Positions 36,089 through 50,873 are shown, counted from the stretch's first letter. The stretch: 64,000 nt of DNA from Zantedeschia hybrid cultivar (GCA_030544215.1 JARZZO010000014.1:33819734-33883733), one strand, 5' to 3'. The notes: generated by a model from the sequence alone, not told the origin. A program made the numbers and translations.

Positions 36089-39000
36089 TATATGTTAAAG
36101 TAGAAACCAAAAGAGCATAAATGTATCATCTTACTTGAAAGGAGATTAATCAAAGTCTAAGTTGTTACTGGGATATTGTCGAGCTGCCCCCAATTTAATG
36201 CCTTCTACTTACTAGGAACTACACATCTTATGTTAATGTTAGAAACCAAGGGAGGAGAAAGAATGTATCACCTTACCTAAAAGGAGAATCATCGAAGTTC
36301 GAGTTGCTACTAAGATTTTGTTAAGCTCCCACGATATGATGCCTCCAACTACTTACTAAAAATAGTAAACCTTACATATGCTAAAGTTAGAACCAAAGGA
36401 AGGAGAAGGAATGTATCACCTTACTTGAAAGGAGATTCATCAGTATCCAAGTTGCTACTGAGCTTTTGTCGAGTTGCCCTCAATTGGATGCCTCCTACTT
36501 ACAAAGAACTAAGTTAGAAATTAAAAAATGGAGCAGGAACATATCAGCTTGGAGAATCATCAAAGTTTAAGCTGACGCTTAGATATTGTCGAGCTGCCCC
36601 TGATTTGATGCTACCAGCTACTTTCTAAAAACTACAAATCTTATCTATGTTAAAGTTAGAAACCAAAGGAGGAGCTGGAATGTATCACCTTACTTGAAAG
36701 TACATTCATTGAAGTCCAATTTGCTATTAAGATATTGTCGAGTTGCCCCCTAATTTCTTGGCCCCAACTACTTATTAGCCACCAATATTATCTATCTTAA
36801 AGTTAGAAAGTAAAGGAAAAGTAGGAAACTATCACCTTGCCTGAAAGAAGATACATTGAAGTCTGATTTGTTGTTGAGATATTGTCGAGCTGCCTATAAT
36901 TCGATGCCTTCTACTTACTAGAAAGTACAAATCTTATGGTAAAGTTAGAGAAACGAAAGAAGGAGCAGCTACCTGAAAGAAGACTCGTCGAAGTCCGAGT
37001 TGCTGCTAAGGTATTGTCGAGTTGTCGCCAATTCGATGCCTTCAACTTACTAGGATCTACAAATCTAATGTTAATGTTAGAAACCAAGGGAGAAGCAGGA
37101 ATGTATCGGCTTACCTGAAAGGAGATTCATCCAAATCTGACTTGCTGCTGAGAAAATGTCGAGATGCCCATGATTTGATGCCTCCGACTATTTATTAAAA
37201 ACTGTAAATCTTATCTATACTGAAGTAGAACCCAAGGGAGGAGAAGGAATGCATCACCTTACTTGAAAGGTGATTCATCGAAGTGCGAGTTGCTGTTGAG
37301 CTTTTGTCGAGCTGCCCCCAATTTGATGCGTATTACTTATAAGGAACTCCAAATCTTACGTTAAAATTAGAAATAAAAAAAGGTAGAGCAGGAATATACA
37401 TCTTGGAGGATCATCAATATCTAAGCAGTTGCTTAGATATTATTGAGCTGCCTTGATTTGAAGCCACCAGCTACTTACTAAAAACTACAAATTTTATCTA
37501 TGTTAAAGTTAGAAACCAAAGGAGGAGCTGGAATGTATCATCTTACTTGAAAGTAGATTCACCGAAGTCCAATTTGCTACTAAGATAGTGTCGAGTTTCC
37601 CCCTAGTTCCATGGCTCAAAATACATTTTAAAAGCTGCAAATATTATCTTTATTAAAGTTAAAAAGTAAAGGAGGAAGTATTCTAACTGAAGAATTGATG
37701 TTTATCTCAATGTGCCAAGATTATCTCTTTTCACTTCCCTAATCTTCTGATGAAAAAGTGTGATTATTGTTGCAGAGAAAATAAACCCGACTTCCTATAT
37801 CCGCTCTGTATCTCATGTCACAGCCAGCACACCCCCCCCTCTGCATCTCATCTGTCTGTCTGTCACTGTTCTATTTAATCTTTACTCTTTTTCTTTCAGT
37901 CTCTCATATGCCCTCTCTGTATCTCATGTCACAGCCAGCCAACCCCCCTCTCTCTCTGCATCTCATCTGTCTGTCTGTCTGTCTCTGGTCTATTTAATCT
38001 TTATTCTTTTTCTTTCAGTCCCTCATCATGCTCTCTCTGTATATCATGTCACAGCCAGCACCCCCCCCCCTTTCTCCCTCTCCCTCTGCATCTCATCTTT
38101 CCATTTGTCTGTCTCTGGTCTATTTAATCCCCCATGAACACCCATCCTCTTATCTCATCCATCTCTCAGTATCTATGAAGTATCAATAAATTTTGCACTA
38201 GACATATATGAGTGGATTTGGTAATTACATCTTCATCTGTTTATACTTGATATGAATTTGATAAATTTTGCACTTATTTGGTGCATTAACATCGATCAAT
38301 TTGGGTAGCATGAATGCTTTATTTGTGCATCACATTTAATAAAATCTTGCAATTTGTCCTTTTTGATAATATGTCGCCTACCATCACCTAAGCTAAGACG
38401 ATCGTTTGCTCACCTCGTTGCTTGTGACTTCCAATTACATAGGTTTCTATTTCTGTCGCTGATCCATTTATGGCACTAATCACTATAGGTATAACCATGG
38501 GCATACCAACATACATATAAAACAAATGGAAGAGTGATCGAATGCGTTATATTTACCCTTGTATAGAAATCTGGTGGAGAATATGTATCAAAATGTGTCT
38601 GACTGAAGTTCAGACGCCATCCATCTCCCATATACCCTTTCACCTGTTCATACACAACAGGACAAGTCAGAATCTGGAAGAATAAATAAGTAGACTGAAA
38701 CTTGATATTAGGTGAACTGAAAACACTGTTCACCTTCAACATTCTCTTTACTGGTAGATTTGCTTTAGGATCAAAGACTTCGTTATTTTGATCGACCATC
38801 AGAAAGTCAGGCTTTTTAGCAAAGCCACATCCTCCATTGGCTCTGAAGAATCCATCCATTAACTAGAGTGACCTTCCATATCCCTGTCGATGGATGAAGA
38901 ATCCGCTTAGGAAGAAAAGCATTTGTGCAAACGCATTGCAAACTATAAGACAAGAAAATGAGAGCTTGGCAGGGCGACACAAGAATATGGGATGAGAAAT

Positions 39001-39687
39001 GTGAACTCGGATACACAAATGAAAAGAGTTAATTTACTAATACTTAAATCAAAGGATGCCGAGAGGATATTTTGTCTTAAACCTATGAATGCCAAGATGA
39101 TATTTTGTTTGCTTATGTTCAACACATATCTCAGAAAGACACTAACTCAGAAATGGTGCTGTAAATGTGATCCAGCAACAAAGTAAGCAGCTCCTTGTAC
39201 AAGGAAGAAATCAGACGGTGGTTATGGTGATGTACATTACGAATAAACATTAAGTGGGCAAATATTTTAAGGACGATAATGGACAAACGAAGGTGAAACA
39301 CCAGTGTTTTTCATCATTTCATTAATATTTTGGCACACATTTATGAAGAGCGGATGGGTGTTTCCTTGTCTCTGGTGAATGCTCCTGCATGAGAAAAAAT
39401 AAGGCTTTATTTTGACATGCTATCCACCAGTCTTTATATACCAAACTGCTTAATTATTTATTATTCTAGACTAAGGAAAAGTAAGAGAAGCACTAAAGAA
39501 CCAAACAGCCATCCAGCAAAAGAAGCACAAAGAACTGTATAACCTACTTCTGATGAATGGTTTTATAGGGTTAGAGATTCATCTACTTCTAATGTTTTCT
39601 CATTTTTATACCGCTCGCTAATTTCAATGTGGTTTCCACAATAACATTTTAAGGCACAATAAAATATGTTAAGAATATGAAAAGGGT
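36089..39687. repeat. Array module M6 (class b, 3,599 bp)
   Basis: Monomer block 36,089-37,672 with 11 monomers (no 721-bp duplication), CT minisatellite about 37,805-38,150, PI-PLC exons 38,557-38,883. Confidence 0.93.
38557..38883 (-). pseudogene. PI-PLC exon pair, module M6 (class b)
   Basis: Exon 1 is 38734-38883 with the tryptophan-to-TAG change; exon 2 is 38557-38643 and open. Same lesion as M3. Confidence 0.92.
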
Positions 39688-42600
39688 TATATGTTAAAGT
39701 AGAAACCAAAGGAGCATAAATGTATCATCTTACTTGAAAGGAGATTCATCAAAGTCTAAGTTGTTACTAGGATATTGTCGAGCTGCCCCCAATTTGATGC
39801 CTTCTACTTACTATGAACTACACATCTTATGTTAATGTTAAAAACCAAGGGAGGAGAAGGAATGTATCACCTTACCTAAAAGGAGAATCATCGAAGTACG
39901 AGTTGCTACTAAGATTTTGTTAAGCTCCCACGATATGATGCCTTCAACTACTTACTAAAAATAGTAAACCTTACATATGCTAAAGTTAGAACCAAAGGAA
40001 GGAGAAGGAATGTATCACCTTACTTGAAAGGAGATTCATTAGTATCCAAGTTGCTGCTGAGCTTTTGTCGAGTTGCCCTCAATTGGATGCCTCCTACTTA
40101 CAAAGAACTAAGTTAGAAATAAAAAATGGAGCAAGAACGTATCACCTTGGAGAATCATCAAAGTCTAAGCTGATGCTTAGATATTGTCGAGCTGCCCCTG
40201 ATTTGATGCTACCAGCTACTTGCTAAAAACTACAAATCTTATCTATGTTAAAGTTAGAAACCAAAGGAGGAGCTGGAATGTATCACCTTACTTGAAAGTA
40301 CATTCATTGAAGTCCAATTTGCTATTAAGATATTGTCGAGTTGCCCCCTAATTTCATGGCTCCAACTACTTAGTAAAAGCTACCAATATTATCTATCTTA
40401 AAGTTAGAAAGTAAAGGAGAATTAAGAATCTATCACCTTGCCTGAAAGAAGATACATCGAAGTCTGATTTGCTGTTGAGATATTGTCGAGCTGCCTATAA
40501 TTCGATGCCTTCTACTTACTAGAAAGTACAAATCTTATGGTAAAGTTAGAGAAACGAAAGAAGGAGCAGTTACCTGAAAGAAGACTCGTCGAAGTCCGAG
40601 TTGCTGCTAAGGTATTGTCGAGTTGTCGCCAATTCGATGCCTTCTACTTACTAGGATCTACAAATCTAATGTTCATGTTAGAAACCAAGGGAGAAGCAGG
40701 AATGTATCGGCTTACCTGAAAGGAGATTCATCCAAATCTGACTTGCAGCTGAGAAAATGTCGAAATGCCCATGATTTGATGTCTCCAACTATTTATTAAA
40801 AACTGTAAATCTTATCTATACTGAAGTAGAACCCAAGGGAGGAGAAGGAATGCATCACCTTACCTGAAAGGTGATTCATCGAAGTGCGAGTTGCTGCTGA
40901 GCTTTTGTCGAGCTGCCCCCAATTTGATGCGTATTACTTATAAGGAACTCCAAATCTTATGTTAAAATTAGAAATAAAAAAAGATAGAGCAGGAATATAC
41001 ATCTTGGAGGATCATCAATATCTAGGCAGTTGCTTAGATATTGTTGAGCTGCCTTGATTTGAAGCCACCAGCTACTTACTAAAAACTACAAATCTTATCT
41101 ATGTTAAAGTTAGAAACCAAAGGAGGAGCTGGAATGTATCATCTTACTTGAAAGTAGATTCACCGAAGTCCAATTTGTTACTAAGATAGTGTCAAGTTTA
41201 CCCCTAATTTCATGGCTCCAACTACTTATTAAAAGCTGCAAATATTATCTATATTAAAGTTAGAAAGTAAAGGAGGAAGTATTCTAACTGAAGAACTGAT
41301 GTTTATCACAATGTGCCAAGATTATCTCTTTTCACTTCCCTAATCTTCAGATGAAAAAGTGTGATTATTGTTGCAGAGAAAATAAACCCGACTTCCTATA
41401 TCCGCTCTGTATCTCATGTCACAGCCAGCACCCCCCCCCCTTACATCTCATCTGGCTGTCTGTCACTGGTCTATTTAATCTTTATTCTTTTTCTTTCAGT
41501 CTCTCATATGCCCTCTCTGTATCTCATGTCACAGCCAGCCAGCCCCCCCTCTCTCTCTGCATCTCATCTGTCTGTCTGTCTGTCTCTGGTCTATTTAATC
41601 TTTATTCTTTTTCTTTCAGTCTCTCATCATGCCCTCTCTGTATCTCTGTCACAGCCAGCACCCCCCCCCTTCTCCCTCTCTCTCTGCATCTCATCTGTCC
41701 ATCTGTCTGTCTCTGGTCTATTTAATCCCCCTTCAACACCCATCCTCTTATCTCATCCATCTCTCAGTATCTATGCAGTATCAATAAATTTTGCACTAGA
41801 CATATATGAGTGGACTTGGTAATTGCATCTTCATATGTTTATACTTGATATGAATTTGATAAATTTTGCACTTATTTGGTACATTAACATAGATCAATTT
41901 GGGTAGCATGAATGCTTTATTTGTGCATCACATTTAATAAAATCTTGCAATTTGTCCTTTTTGATAAAATGTCGCCTGACTTCACCTAAGCTAAGACGAT
42001 CGTTTGCTCACCTCGTTGCTTGTGACCTCCAATTACATGGGTTTCTATTTCTGTCGCTGATCCATTTATGGCACTAATTACTACAGGTATAACCATGGGC
42101 ATACCAACATACATATGAAACAAATGGAAGGGTGATCGATTGCGTTATATTTACCAGTGTATAGAAATCTGGTGGAGAATATGCATCAAAATGTGTCTAA
42201 CTGAAGTCCAGACGCCATCCATCTCCCATATACCCTTTCACCTGTTCATAGTTCATACACAACAGGACAAGTCAGAATCTGGAAGAATAAATAAGTAGAC
42301 TGAAACTCGATATTAGGTGAACTGAAAACACTGTTCACCTTCAACGTTCTCTTTACTGGTAGATTTGCTTTAGGATCAAAGACTTCGTTATTTTGATGGA
42401 CAATCAGAAAATCAGGCTTTTTAGCAAAGCCGCATCCTCCATTGGCTCTGAAGAATCCATCCATTAACTAGAGTGACCTTCCATATCCATGTCGATGGAT
42501 GAAGAATCAGCTTAGGAAGAAAAGCATTTGTGCAAACGCATTGCAAACTATAAGACAAGAAAATGAGAGCTTGGCAGGGCGACACAAGAATATGGGATGA

Positions 42601-43170
42601 GAAATGTGAACTCGGATACACAAAAGAAAAGAGTTAATTTACTAATACTTAAATCTAAGGATGCCGAGAGGATATTGTCTTAAACCTATGGATGCCAAGA
42701 TGATATTTTGTTTGTTTATGGTCAACACATATCTCAGAAAGACACTAACTCAGAAATGGTGCTGTAAATGTGATCCAGCAACAAAGTATGCAGCTCCTTG
42801 TACAAGGAAGGATGATGGTTATGGTGATGTACACTATGAATAAACATTAAGTGGGCAAATATTTTAAGGACCATAATGGACAAACGAAGGTGAAACACCA
42901 GTGTTTTTCATCATTTCATTAATATTTTGGCACAAATAAATTTATGAAGAGCGGATGGGTGTTTCCTTGTCTCTGGTGAATGCTCCTACATGAGAAAAAA
43001 TAAGGCTTTATTTTGACATGGTATCCACCGGTCCTTATATACCAAACTGCTTAATTATTTATTACTCTAGACTAAGGAAAAGTAAGAGAAGCACTAAAGA
43101 ACCCAACAGCCATCCAGCAAAAGAAACACAAAGAACTGTATAACCTAACAGCTGATTAGATGGGAAACTG
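39688..43170. repeat. Array module M7 (class c), truncated at the unit junction
   Basis: Monomer block 39,688-41,272, CT minisatellite about 41,405-41,740, PI-PLC exons 42,155-42,488. Joined to the following tail exactly as M4 is. Confidence 0.92.
42155..42488 (-). pseudogene. PI-PLC exon pair, module M7 (class c)
   Basis: Exon 1 is 42339-42488 and exon 2 is 42155-42241. Both TAG codons and the lost acceptor are shared with M4. Confidence 0.92.
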
Positions 43171-43734
43171 ACATATCTCATAAAGACACAAACTCAGGAA
43201 TGGTGCTGTAAATGTGATCCAGCAACAAAGTAAGCAGCTCCTTGTACAAGGAAGAAATCAGACGATGGTTATGGTGATGTACACTATGAAGAAACATTAA
43301 GTGGGCAAATATTTTAAGGACGATAATGGACAAACGAAGGTGAAACACCAGTGTTTTTCATCATTTCATTAATATTTTGGCACGCATTTATGAAGAGCGG
43401 ATGGGTGTTTCCTTGTCTCTGGTGAATGCTCCTATATGAGAAAAAATAAGGCTTTATTTTGACATGCTATCCACCAGTCTTTATATACCAAACTGCTTAA
43501 TTATTTATTACTCTAGACTAAGGAAAAGTAAGAGAAGCACTAAAGAACCAAACAGCCATCCAGCAAAAGAAGCACAAAGAACTGTATAACCTACTTCTGA
43601 TGAATGGTTTTATAGGGTTGGAGATTCATCTACTTCTAATGTTTTCTTATTTTTATACCGCTCGCTAATTTCAACGTGGTTTCCAGAATAACATTTTAAG
43701 GCACAATAAAATATGTTAAGAATATGAAAAGGGT

Positions 43735-46700
43735 TATATGTTAAAGTTAGAAACAAAAGGTGCAGAAATGTATCATCTTACTTGAAAGGAGATTAATCAA
43801 AGTCTAAGTTATTACTAGGATATTGTCGAGCTGCCGCCAATTTGATGCCTTCTACTTACTAGTAACTACACATCTTATGTTAATGTTAGAAACCAAGGGA
43901 GGAGAAGGAATGTATCACCTTACCTAAAAGGATAATCATCGAAGTTCGAGTTGCTACTAAGATTTTGTTAAGCTCCCACGATATGATGCCTCCAACTACT
44001 TACTAAAAATAGTAAAGCTTACATATGCTAAAGTTAGAACCAAAGGAAGGAGAAGGAATGTATCACCTTACTTGAAAGGAGATTCATAAGTATCCGAATT
44101 GCTGCTGAGCTTTCGTCGAGTTGCCCTCAATTGGATGCCTCCTACTTACAAGGAACTAAGTTAGAAATAAAAAATGGAGCAGGAACGTATCACCTTGGAG
44201 AATCATCAAAATCTAAGTTGATGCTTAGATATTGTCGAGCAGCCCCTGATTTGATGCTACCAGCTACTTGCTAAAAACTACAAATCTTACCTACATTAAA
44301 GTTAGAAACCAAAGGAGGAGCCGGAATGTATCACCTTACTTGAAGTCCAATTTGCTATTAAGATATTGTCGAGTTGCCCCCTAATTTCATGGCCCCAACT
44401 ACTTATTAAAAGCCACCAATATTATCTATCTTAAAGTTAGAAAGTAAAGGAAAAGTAGGAAACTATCACCTTGCCTGAAAGAAGATACATTGAAGTCTGA
44501 TTTGTTGTTGAGATATTGTCGAGCTGCCTATAATTCGATGCCTTATCTTATGGTAAAGTTAGAGAAACGAAAGAAGGAGCAGTTACATGAAAGAAGACTC
44601 GTCGAAGTCCGAGTTGCTGCTGAGGTATTGTCGAGTTGTCGCCAATTCGATGCCTTCTACTTACTAGCATCTACAAATCTAATGTTAATGTTAGAAACCA
44701 AGAGAGAAGCAGGAATATATCGGCTTACCTGAAACGAGATTCATCCAAATCTGACTTGCTGCTGAGAAAATGTCGAGATGCCCAAGATTTGATGCCTTCA
44801 ACTATTTATTAAAAACTGTAAATCTTATCTATACTAAAGTAGAACCCAAGGGAGGAGAAGGAATGCATCACCTTAACTGAAAGGTGATTCATCGAAGTGC
44901 GAGTTGCTGCTGAGCTTTTGTCGAGCTGCCCCCAATTTAATGCCTCTTACTTATAAGGAACTACAAATCTTATGTTAAAGTTAGAATTAAAAAAGATAGA
45001 GCATGAATATACATCTTGGAGAATCATCAAAATCTAGGCAGTTGCTTAGATATTGTTGACCTGCCTTGTTTTGAAGCCACCAACTACTTACTAAAAACTA
45101 CAAATCTTATCTATGTTAAAGTTAGAAACCAAAGGAGGAGTTGGAATGTATCATCTTACTTGAAAGTAGATTGACCGAAGTCCAATTTCCTACTTAGATA
45201 GTGTCGAGTTTCCCCCTAATTTCATGGCTCCAACTACTTATTAAAAGCTGCAAATATTATCTATATTAAAGTTGGAAAGTAAAGGAGGAAGTATTCTAAC
45301 TAAAGAACCGATGTTTATCTCAATGTGCCAAGATTATCTCTTTTCACTTCCCTAATCTTCAGATGAAAAAGGGTGATTATTGTTGCAGAGAAAATAAACC
45401 CGACTTCCTATATCCGCTCTGTATCTCATGTCACAGCCAGCACCCCCCCCCCCTCTACATTTCATCTGGCTGTATGTCACTGGTCTATTTAATCTTTATT
45501 CTTTTTCTTTCAGTCTCTCATATGCCCTCTCTGTATCTCATGTCACAGCCAGCCAGTCCCCCCCTCTCTCTCTGCATCTCATCTGTCTGTCTGTCTGTCT
45601 CTGGTCTATTTAATCTTTATTCTTTTTCTTTCAGTCTCTCATCATGCCCTCTCTGTATCTAATGTCACAGCCAGCACCCACCCCCCCCTTCTCCCTCTCT
45701 CCCTGCATCTCATATGTCCATCTGTCTGTCTCTGGTCTATTTAATCCCCCTTCACCATCCTCTTATCTCATCCATCTCTCAGTATTTATGAAGTATCAAT
45801 AAATTTTGCACAAGACATATATGAGTGGATTTGGTAATTGCATCTTCATATGTTTATACTTGATATGAATTTGATAAATTTTGCACTTATTTGGTACATT
45901 AACATAGATCAATTTGGGTAGCATGAATGCTTTATCTGTGCATCACATTTAATAAAATCTTGCAATTTGTCCTTTTTGGTAAAATGTCGCCTGCCATCAC
46001 CTAAGCTAAGACGATCGTTTGCTCACCTCGTTGCTTGTGACCTCCAATTACATACGTTTCTATTTCTGTCGCTGATCCATTTGTGGCACTAATTACTACA
46101 GGTATAACCAAGGGCATACCAACATACATACGAAACAAATGGAAGAGTGATCGATTGCGTTATATTTACCCTTGTATAGAAATCTGGTGGAGAATATGCA
46201 TCAAAATGTGTCTAACTGAAGTCCAGACGCCATCCATCTCCCGTATACCCTTTCACCTGTTCATACACAACAGGACAAGTCAGAATCTAGAAGAATAAAT
46301 AAGTAGACTGAAACTTGATATTAGGTGAACTGCAAACACTGTTCACCTTCAACGTTCTCTTTACTGGTAGATTTGCTTTAGGATCAAAGACAGGCTTTTT
46401 AACAAAGCCACATCCTCCATTGGCTCTGAAGAATCCATCCATTAACCAAAGTGACCTACCATATCCCTGTCGATGGATGAAGAATCAGCTTAGGAAGAAA
46501 AGCATTTGTGCAAACACATTGCAAACTATAAGACAAGAAAATGAGAGCTTGGCAGGGCGACACAAGAATATGGGATGAGAAATGTGAACTCAGATACACA
46601 AAAGAAAAGAGTAGATATGCTAATACTTAAATCTAAGGATGCCGAGAGGATATTTTGTCTTAAACCTATGAATGCCAAGATGATATTTTGTTTGTTTATG

Positions 46701-47272
46701 GTCAACACATATCTCATAAAGACACAAACTCAGGAATGGTGCTGTAAATGTGATCCAGCAACAAAGTAAGCAGCTCCTTGTACAAGGAAGAAATCAGACG
46801 ATGGTTATGGTGATGTACACTATGAATAAACATTAAGTGGGCAAATATTTTAAGGACGATAATGGACAAAGGAAGGTGAAACACCAGTGTTTTTAATTAT
46901 CTCATTAATATTTTGGCACACATTTATGAAGTGTGGATGGGTGTTTCCTCGTCTCTGGTGAATGCTCCTACATGAGAAAAAATAAGGCTTTATTTTGACA
47001 TGCTAACCACCAGTCTTTATATACCAAACTACTTAATTATTTATTACACTAGACTATAGAAAAGTAAGAGAAGCAGTAAAGAACCCAACAGCCATCCAGC
47101 AAAAGAAGCACAAAGAACTGTATAACCTACTTCTGATGAATGGTTTTATATAGGGTTGGAGATTCATCTACTTCTGATGTTTTCTTATTTTTATACCGCT
47201 CGCTAATTTCAATGTGGTTTCCACAATAACATTTTAAGGCACAATAAAATATGTTAAGAATATGAAAAGGGT
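43735..47272. repeat. Array module M8 (class a, 3,538 bp)
   Basis: Near-identical to M5: monomer block 43,735-45,287, CT minisatellite about 45,418-45,760, PI-PLC exons 46,170-46,466. Confidence 0.93.
46170..46466 (-). pseudogene. PI-PLC exon pair, module M8 (class a)
   Basis: Exon 1 is 46347-46466 with the 30-bp deletion; exon 2 is 46170-46256 with the glutamine-to-TAG change. Confidence 0.92.
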
Positions 47273-50200
47273 TATATGTTAAAGTAGAAACCAAAAGAGC
47301 ATAAATGTATCATCTTACTTGAAAGGAGATTCATCAAAGTCTAAGTTGTTACTGGGATATTGTCGAGCTGCCCCCAATTTGATGCCTTCTACTTACTAGG
47401 AACTACACATCTTATGTTAATGTTAGAAACCAAGGGAGGAGAAAGAATGTATCACCTTACCTAAAAGGAGAATCATCGAAGTTCGAGTTGCTACTAAGAT
47501 TTTGTTAAGCTCCCACGATATGATGCCACCAACTACTTACTAAAAATAGTAAACCTTACATATGCTAAAGTTAGAACCAAAGGAAGGAGAAGGAATGTAT
47601 CACCTTACTTGAAAGGAGATTCATCAGTATCCAAGTTGCTACTGAGCTTTTGTCGAGTTGCCCTCAATTGGATGCCTCCTACTTACAAAGAACTAAGTTA
47701 GAAATTAAAAAATGGAGCAGGAACATATCAGCTTGGAGAATCATCAAAGATTAAGCTGACGCTTAGATATTGTCGAGCTGCCCCTGATCTGATGCTACCA
47801 GCTACTTTCTAAAAACTACAAATCTTATCTATGTTAAAGTTAGAAACCAAAGGAGGAGCTGGAATGTATCACCTAACTTGAAAGTACATTCATTGAAGTC
47901 CAATTTGCTATTAAGATATTGTCGAGTTGCCCCCTAATTTCATGGCCCCAACTACTTATTAGCCACCAATATTATCTATCTTAAAGTTAGAAAGTAAAGG
48001 AAAAGTAGGAAACTATCACCTTGCCTGAAAGAAGATACATTGAAGTCTGATTTGTTGTTGAGATATTGTCGAGCTGCCTATAATTCGATGCCTTCTACTT
48101 CCTAGAAAGTACAAATCTTATGGTAAAGTTAGAGAAACGAAAGAAGGAGCAGTTACCTGAAAGAAGACTCGTCGAAGTCCGAGTTGCTGCTAAGGTATTG
48201 TCGAGTTGTCGCCAATTCGATGCCTTCAACTTACTAGGATCTACAAATCTAATGTTAATGTTAGAAACCAAGGGAGAAGCAGGAATGTATCGGCTTACCT
48301 GAAAGGAGATTCATCCAAATCTGACTTGCTGCTGAGAAAATGTCGAGATGCCCATGATTTGATGCCTCCGACTATTTATTAAAAACTGTAAATCTTATCT
48401 ATACTGAAGTAGAACCCAAGGGAGGAGAAGGAATGCATCACCTTACTTGAAAGGTGATTCATCGAAGTGCGAGTTGCTGTTGAGCTTTTGTCGAGCTGCC
48501 CCCAATTTGATGCGTATTACTTATAAGGAACTCCAAATCTTACGTTAAAATTAGAAATAAAAAAAGGTAGAGCAGGAATATACATCTTGGAGGATCATCA
48601 ATATCTAGGCAGTTGCTTAGATATTGTTGAGCTGCCTTGATTTGAAGCCACCAGCTACTTACTAAAAACTACAAATTTTATCTATGTTAAAGTTAGAAAC
48701 CAAAGGAGGAGCTGGAATGTATCATCTTACTTGAAAGTAGATTCACCGAAGTCCAATTTTCTACTAAGATAGTGTCGAGTTTCCCCCTAGTTCCATGGCT
48801 CAAAATACTTATTAAAAGCTGCAAATATTATCTTTATTAAAGTTAAAAAGTAAAGGAGGAAGTATTCTAACTGAAGAATTGATGTTTATCTCAATGTGCC
48901 AAGATTATCTCTTTTCACTTCCCTAATCTTCTGATGAAAAAGTGTGATTATTGTTGCAGAGAAAATAAACCCGACTTCCTATATCCGCTCTGTATCTCAT
49001 GTCACAGCCAGCACACCCCCCCCTCTGCATCTCATCTGTCTGTCTGTCACTGGTCTATTTAATCTTTACTCTTTTTCTTTCAGTCTCTCATATGCCCTCT
49101 CTGTATCTCATGTCACAGCCAGCCAACCCCCCTCTCTCTCTGCATCTCATATGTCTGTCTGTCTGTCTCTGGTCTATTTAATCTTTATTCTTTTTCTTTC
49201 AGTCCCTCATCATGCTCTCTCTGTATATCATGTCACAGCCAGCACCCCCCCCCCCCTTTCTCCCTCTCCCTCTGCATCTCATCTGTCCATTTGTCTGTCT
49301 CTGGTCTATTTAATCCCCCATGAACACCCATCCTCTTATCTCATCCATCTCTCAGTATCTATGAAGTATCAATAAATTTTGCACTAGACATATATGAGTG
49401 GATTTGGTAATTACATCTTCATCTGTTTATACTTGATATGAATTTGATAAATTTTGCACTTATTTGGTGCATTAACATCGATCAATTTGGGTAGCATGAA
49501 TGCTTTATTTGTGCATCACATTTAATAAAATCTTGCAATTTGTCCTTTTTGATAATATGTCGCCTACCATCACCTAAGCTAAGACGATCGTTTGCTCACC
49601 TCGTTGCTTGTGACTTCCAATTACATAGGTTTCTATTTCTGTCGCTGATCCATTTATGGCACTAATCACTATAGGTATAACCATGGGCATACCAACATAC
49701 ATATAAAACAAATGGAAGAGTGATCGAATGCGTTATATTTACCCTTGTATAGAAATCTGGTGGAGAATATGTATCAAAATGTGTCTGACTGAAGTTCAGA
49801 CGCCATCCATATCCCATATACCCTTTCACCTGTTCATACACAACAGGACAAGTCAGAATCTGGAAGAATAAATAAGTAGACTGAAACTTGATATTAGGTG
49901 AACTGAAAACACTGTTCACCTTCAACATTCTCTTTACTGGTAGATTTGCTTTAGGATCAAAGACTTCGTTATTTTGATCGACCATCAGAAAGTCAGGCTT
50001 TTTAGCAAAGCCACATCCTCCATTGGCTCTGAAGAATCCATCCATTAACTAGAGTGACCTTCCATATCCCTGTCGATGGATGAAGAATCCGCTTAGGAAG
50101 AAAAGCATTTGTGCAAACGCATTGCAAACTATAAGACAAGAAAATGAGAGCTTGGCAGGGCGACACAAGAATATGGGATGAGAAATGTGAACTCGGATAC

Positions 50201-50873
50201 ACAAAAGAAAAGAGTTAATTTACTCATACTTAAATCAAAGGATGCCGAGAGGATATTTTGTCTTAAACCTATGAATGCCAAGATGATATTTTGTTTGCTT
50301 ATGTTCAACACATATCTCAGAAAGACACTAACTCAGAAATGGTGCTGTAAATGTGATCCAGCAACAAAGTAAGCAGCTCCTTGTACAAGGAAGAAATCAG
50401 ACGGTGGTTATGGTGATGTACATTACGAATAAACATTAAGTGGGCAAATATTTTAAGGACGATAATGGACAAACGAAGGTGAAACACCAGTGTTTTTCAT
50501 CGTTTCATTAATATTTTGGCACACATTTATGAAGAGCGGATGGGTGTTTCCTTGTCTCTGGTGAATGCTCCTGCATGAGAAAAAATAAGGCTTTATTTTG
50601 ACATGCTATCCACCAGTCTTTATATACCAAACTGCTTAATTATTTATTATTCTAGACTAAGGAAAAGTAAGAGAAGCACTAAAGAACCAAACAGCCATCC
50701 AGCAAAAGAAGCACAAAGAACTGTATAACCTACTTCTGATGAATGGTTTTATAGGGTTAGAGATTCATCTACTTCTAATGTTTTCTCATTTTTATACCGC
50801 TCGCTAATTTCAATGTGGTTTCCACAATAACATTTTAAGGCACAATAAAATATGTTAAGAATATGAAAAGGGT
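47273..50873. repeat. Array module M9 (class b, 3,601 bp)
   Basis: Monomer block 47,273-48,857, CT minisatellite about 48,988-49,330, PI-PLC exons 49,743-50,069. No 721-bp duplication. Confidence 0.93.
49743..50069 (-). pseudogene. PI-PLC exon pair, module M9 (class b)
   Basis: Exon 1 is 49920-50069 with the tryptophan-to-TAG change; exon 2 is 49743-49829 and open. Confidence 0.92.

Larger units (their letters stand above)
31988..43170. repeat. Higher-order unit B (11,183 bp)
   Basis: Second copy: fused module tail (31,988-32,551), M5 (a), M6 (b) and M7 (c). It begins at the abnormal join ACTG-ACA-TATCTC. It lacks the 721-bp duplication of unit A. The monomer, minisatellite and exon order is identical in all units. 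Confidence 0.95.

Noticed and set aside
19956..50372. 64-codon plus-strand frames starting MRNVNSDTQ
   Set aside because: They lie in the intron-like DNA upstream of the PI-PLC exons, overlap opposite-strand frames of equal length and match no family I know.
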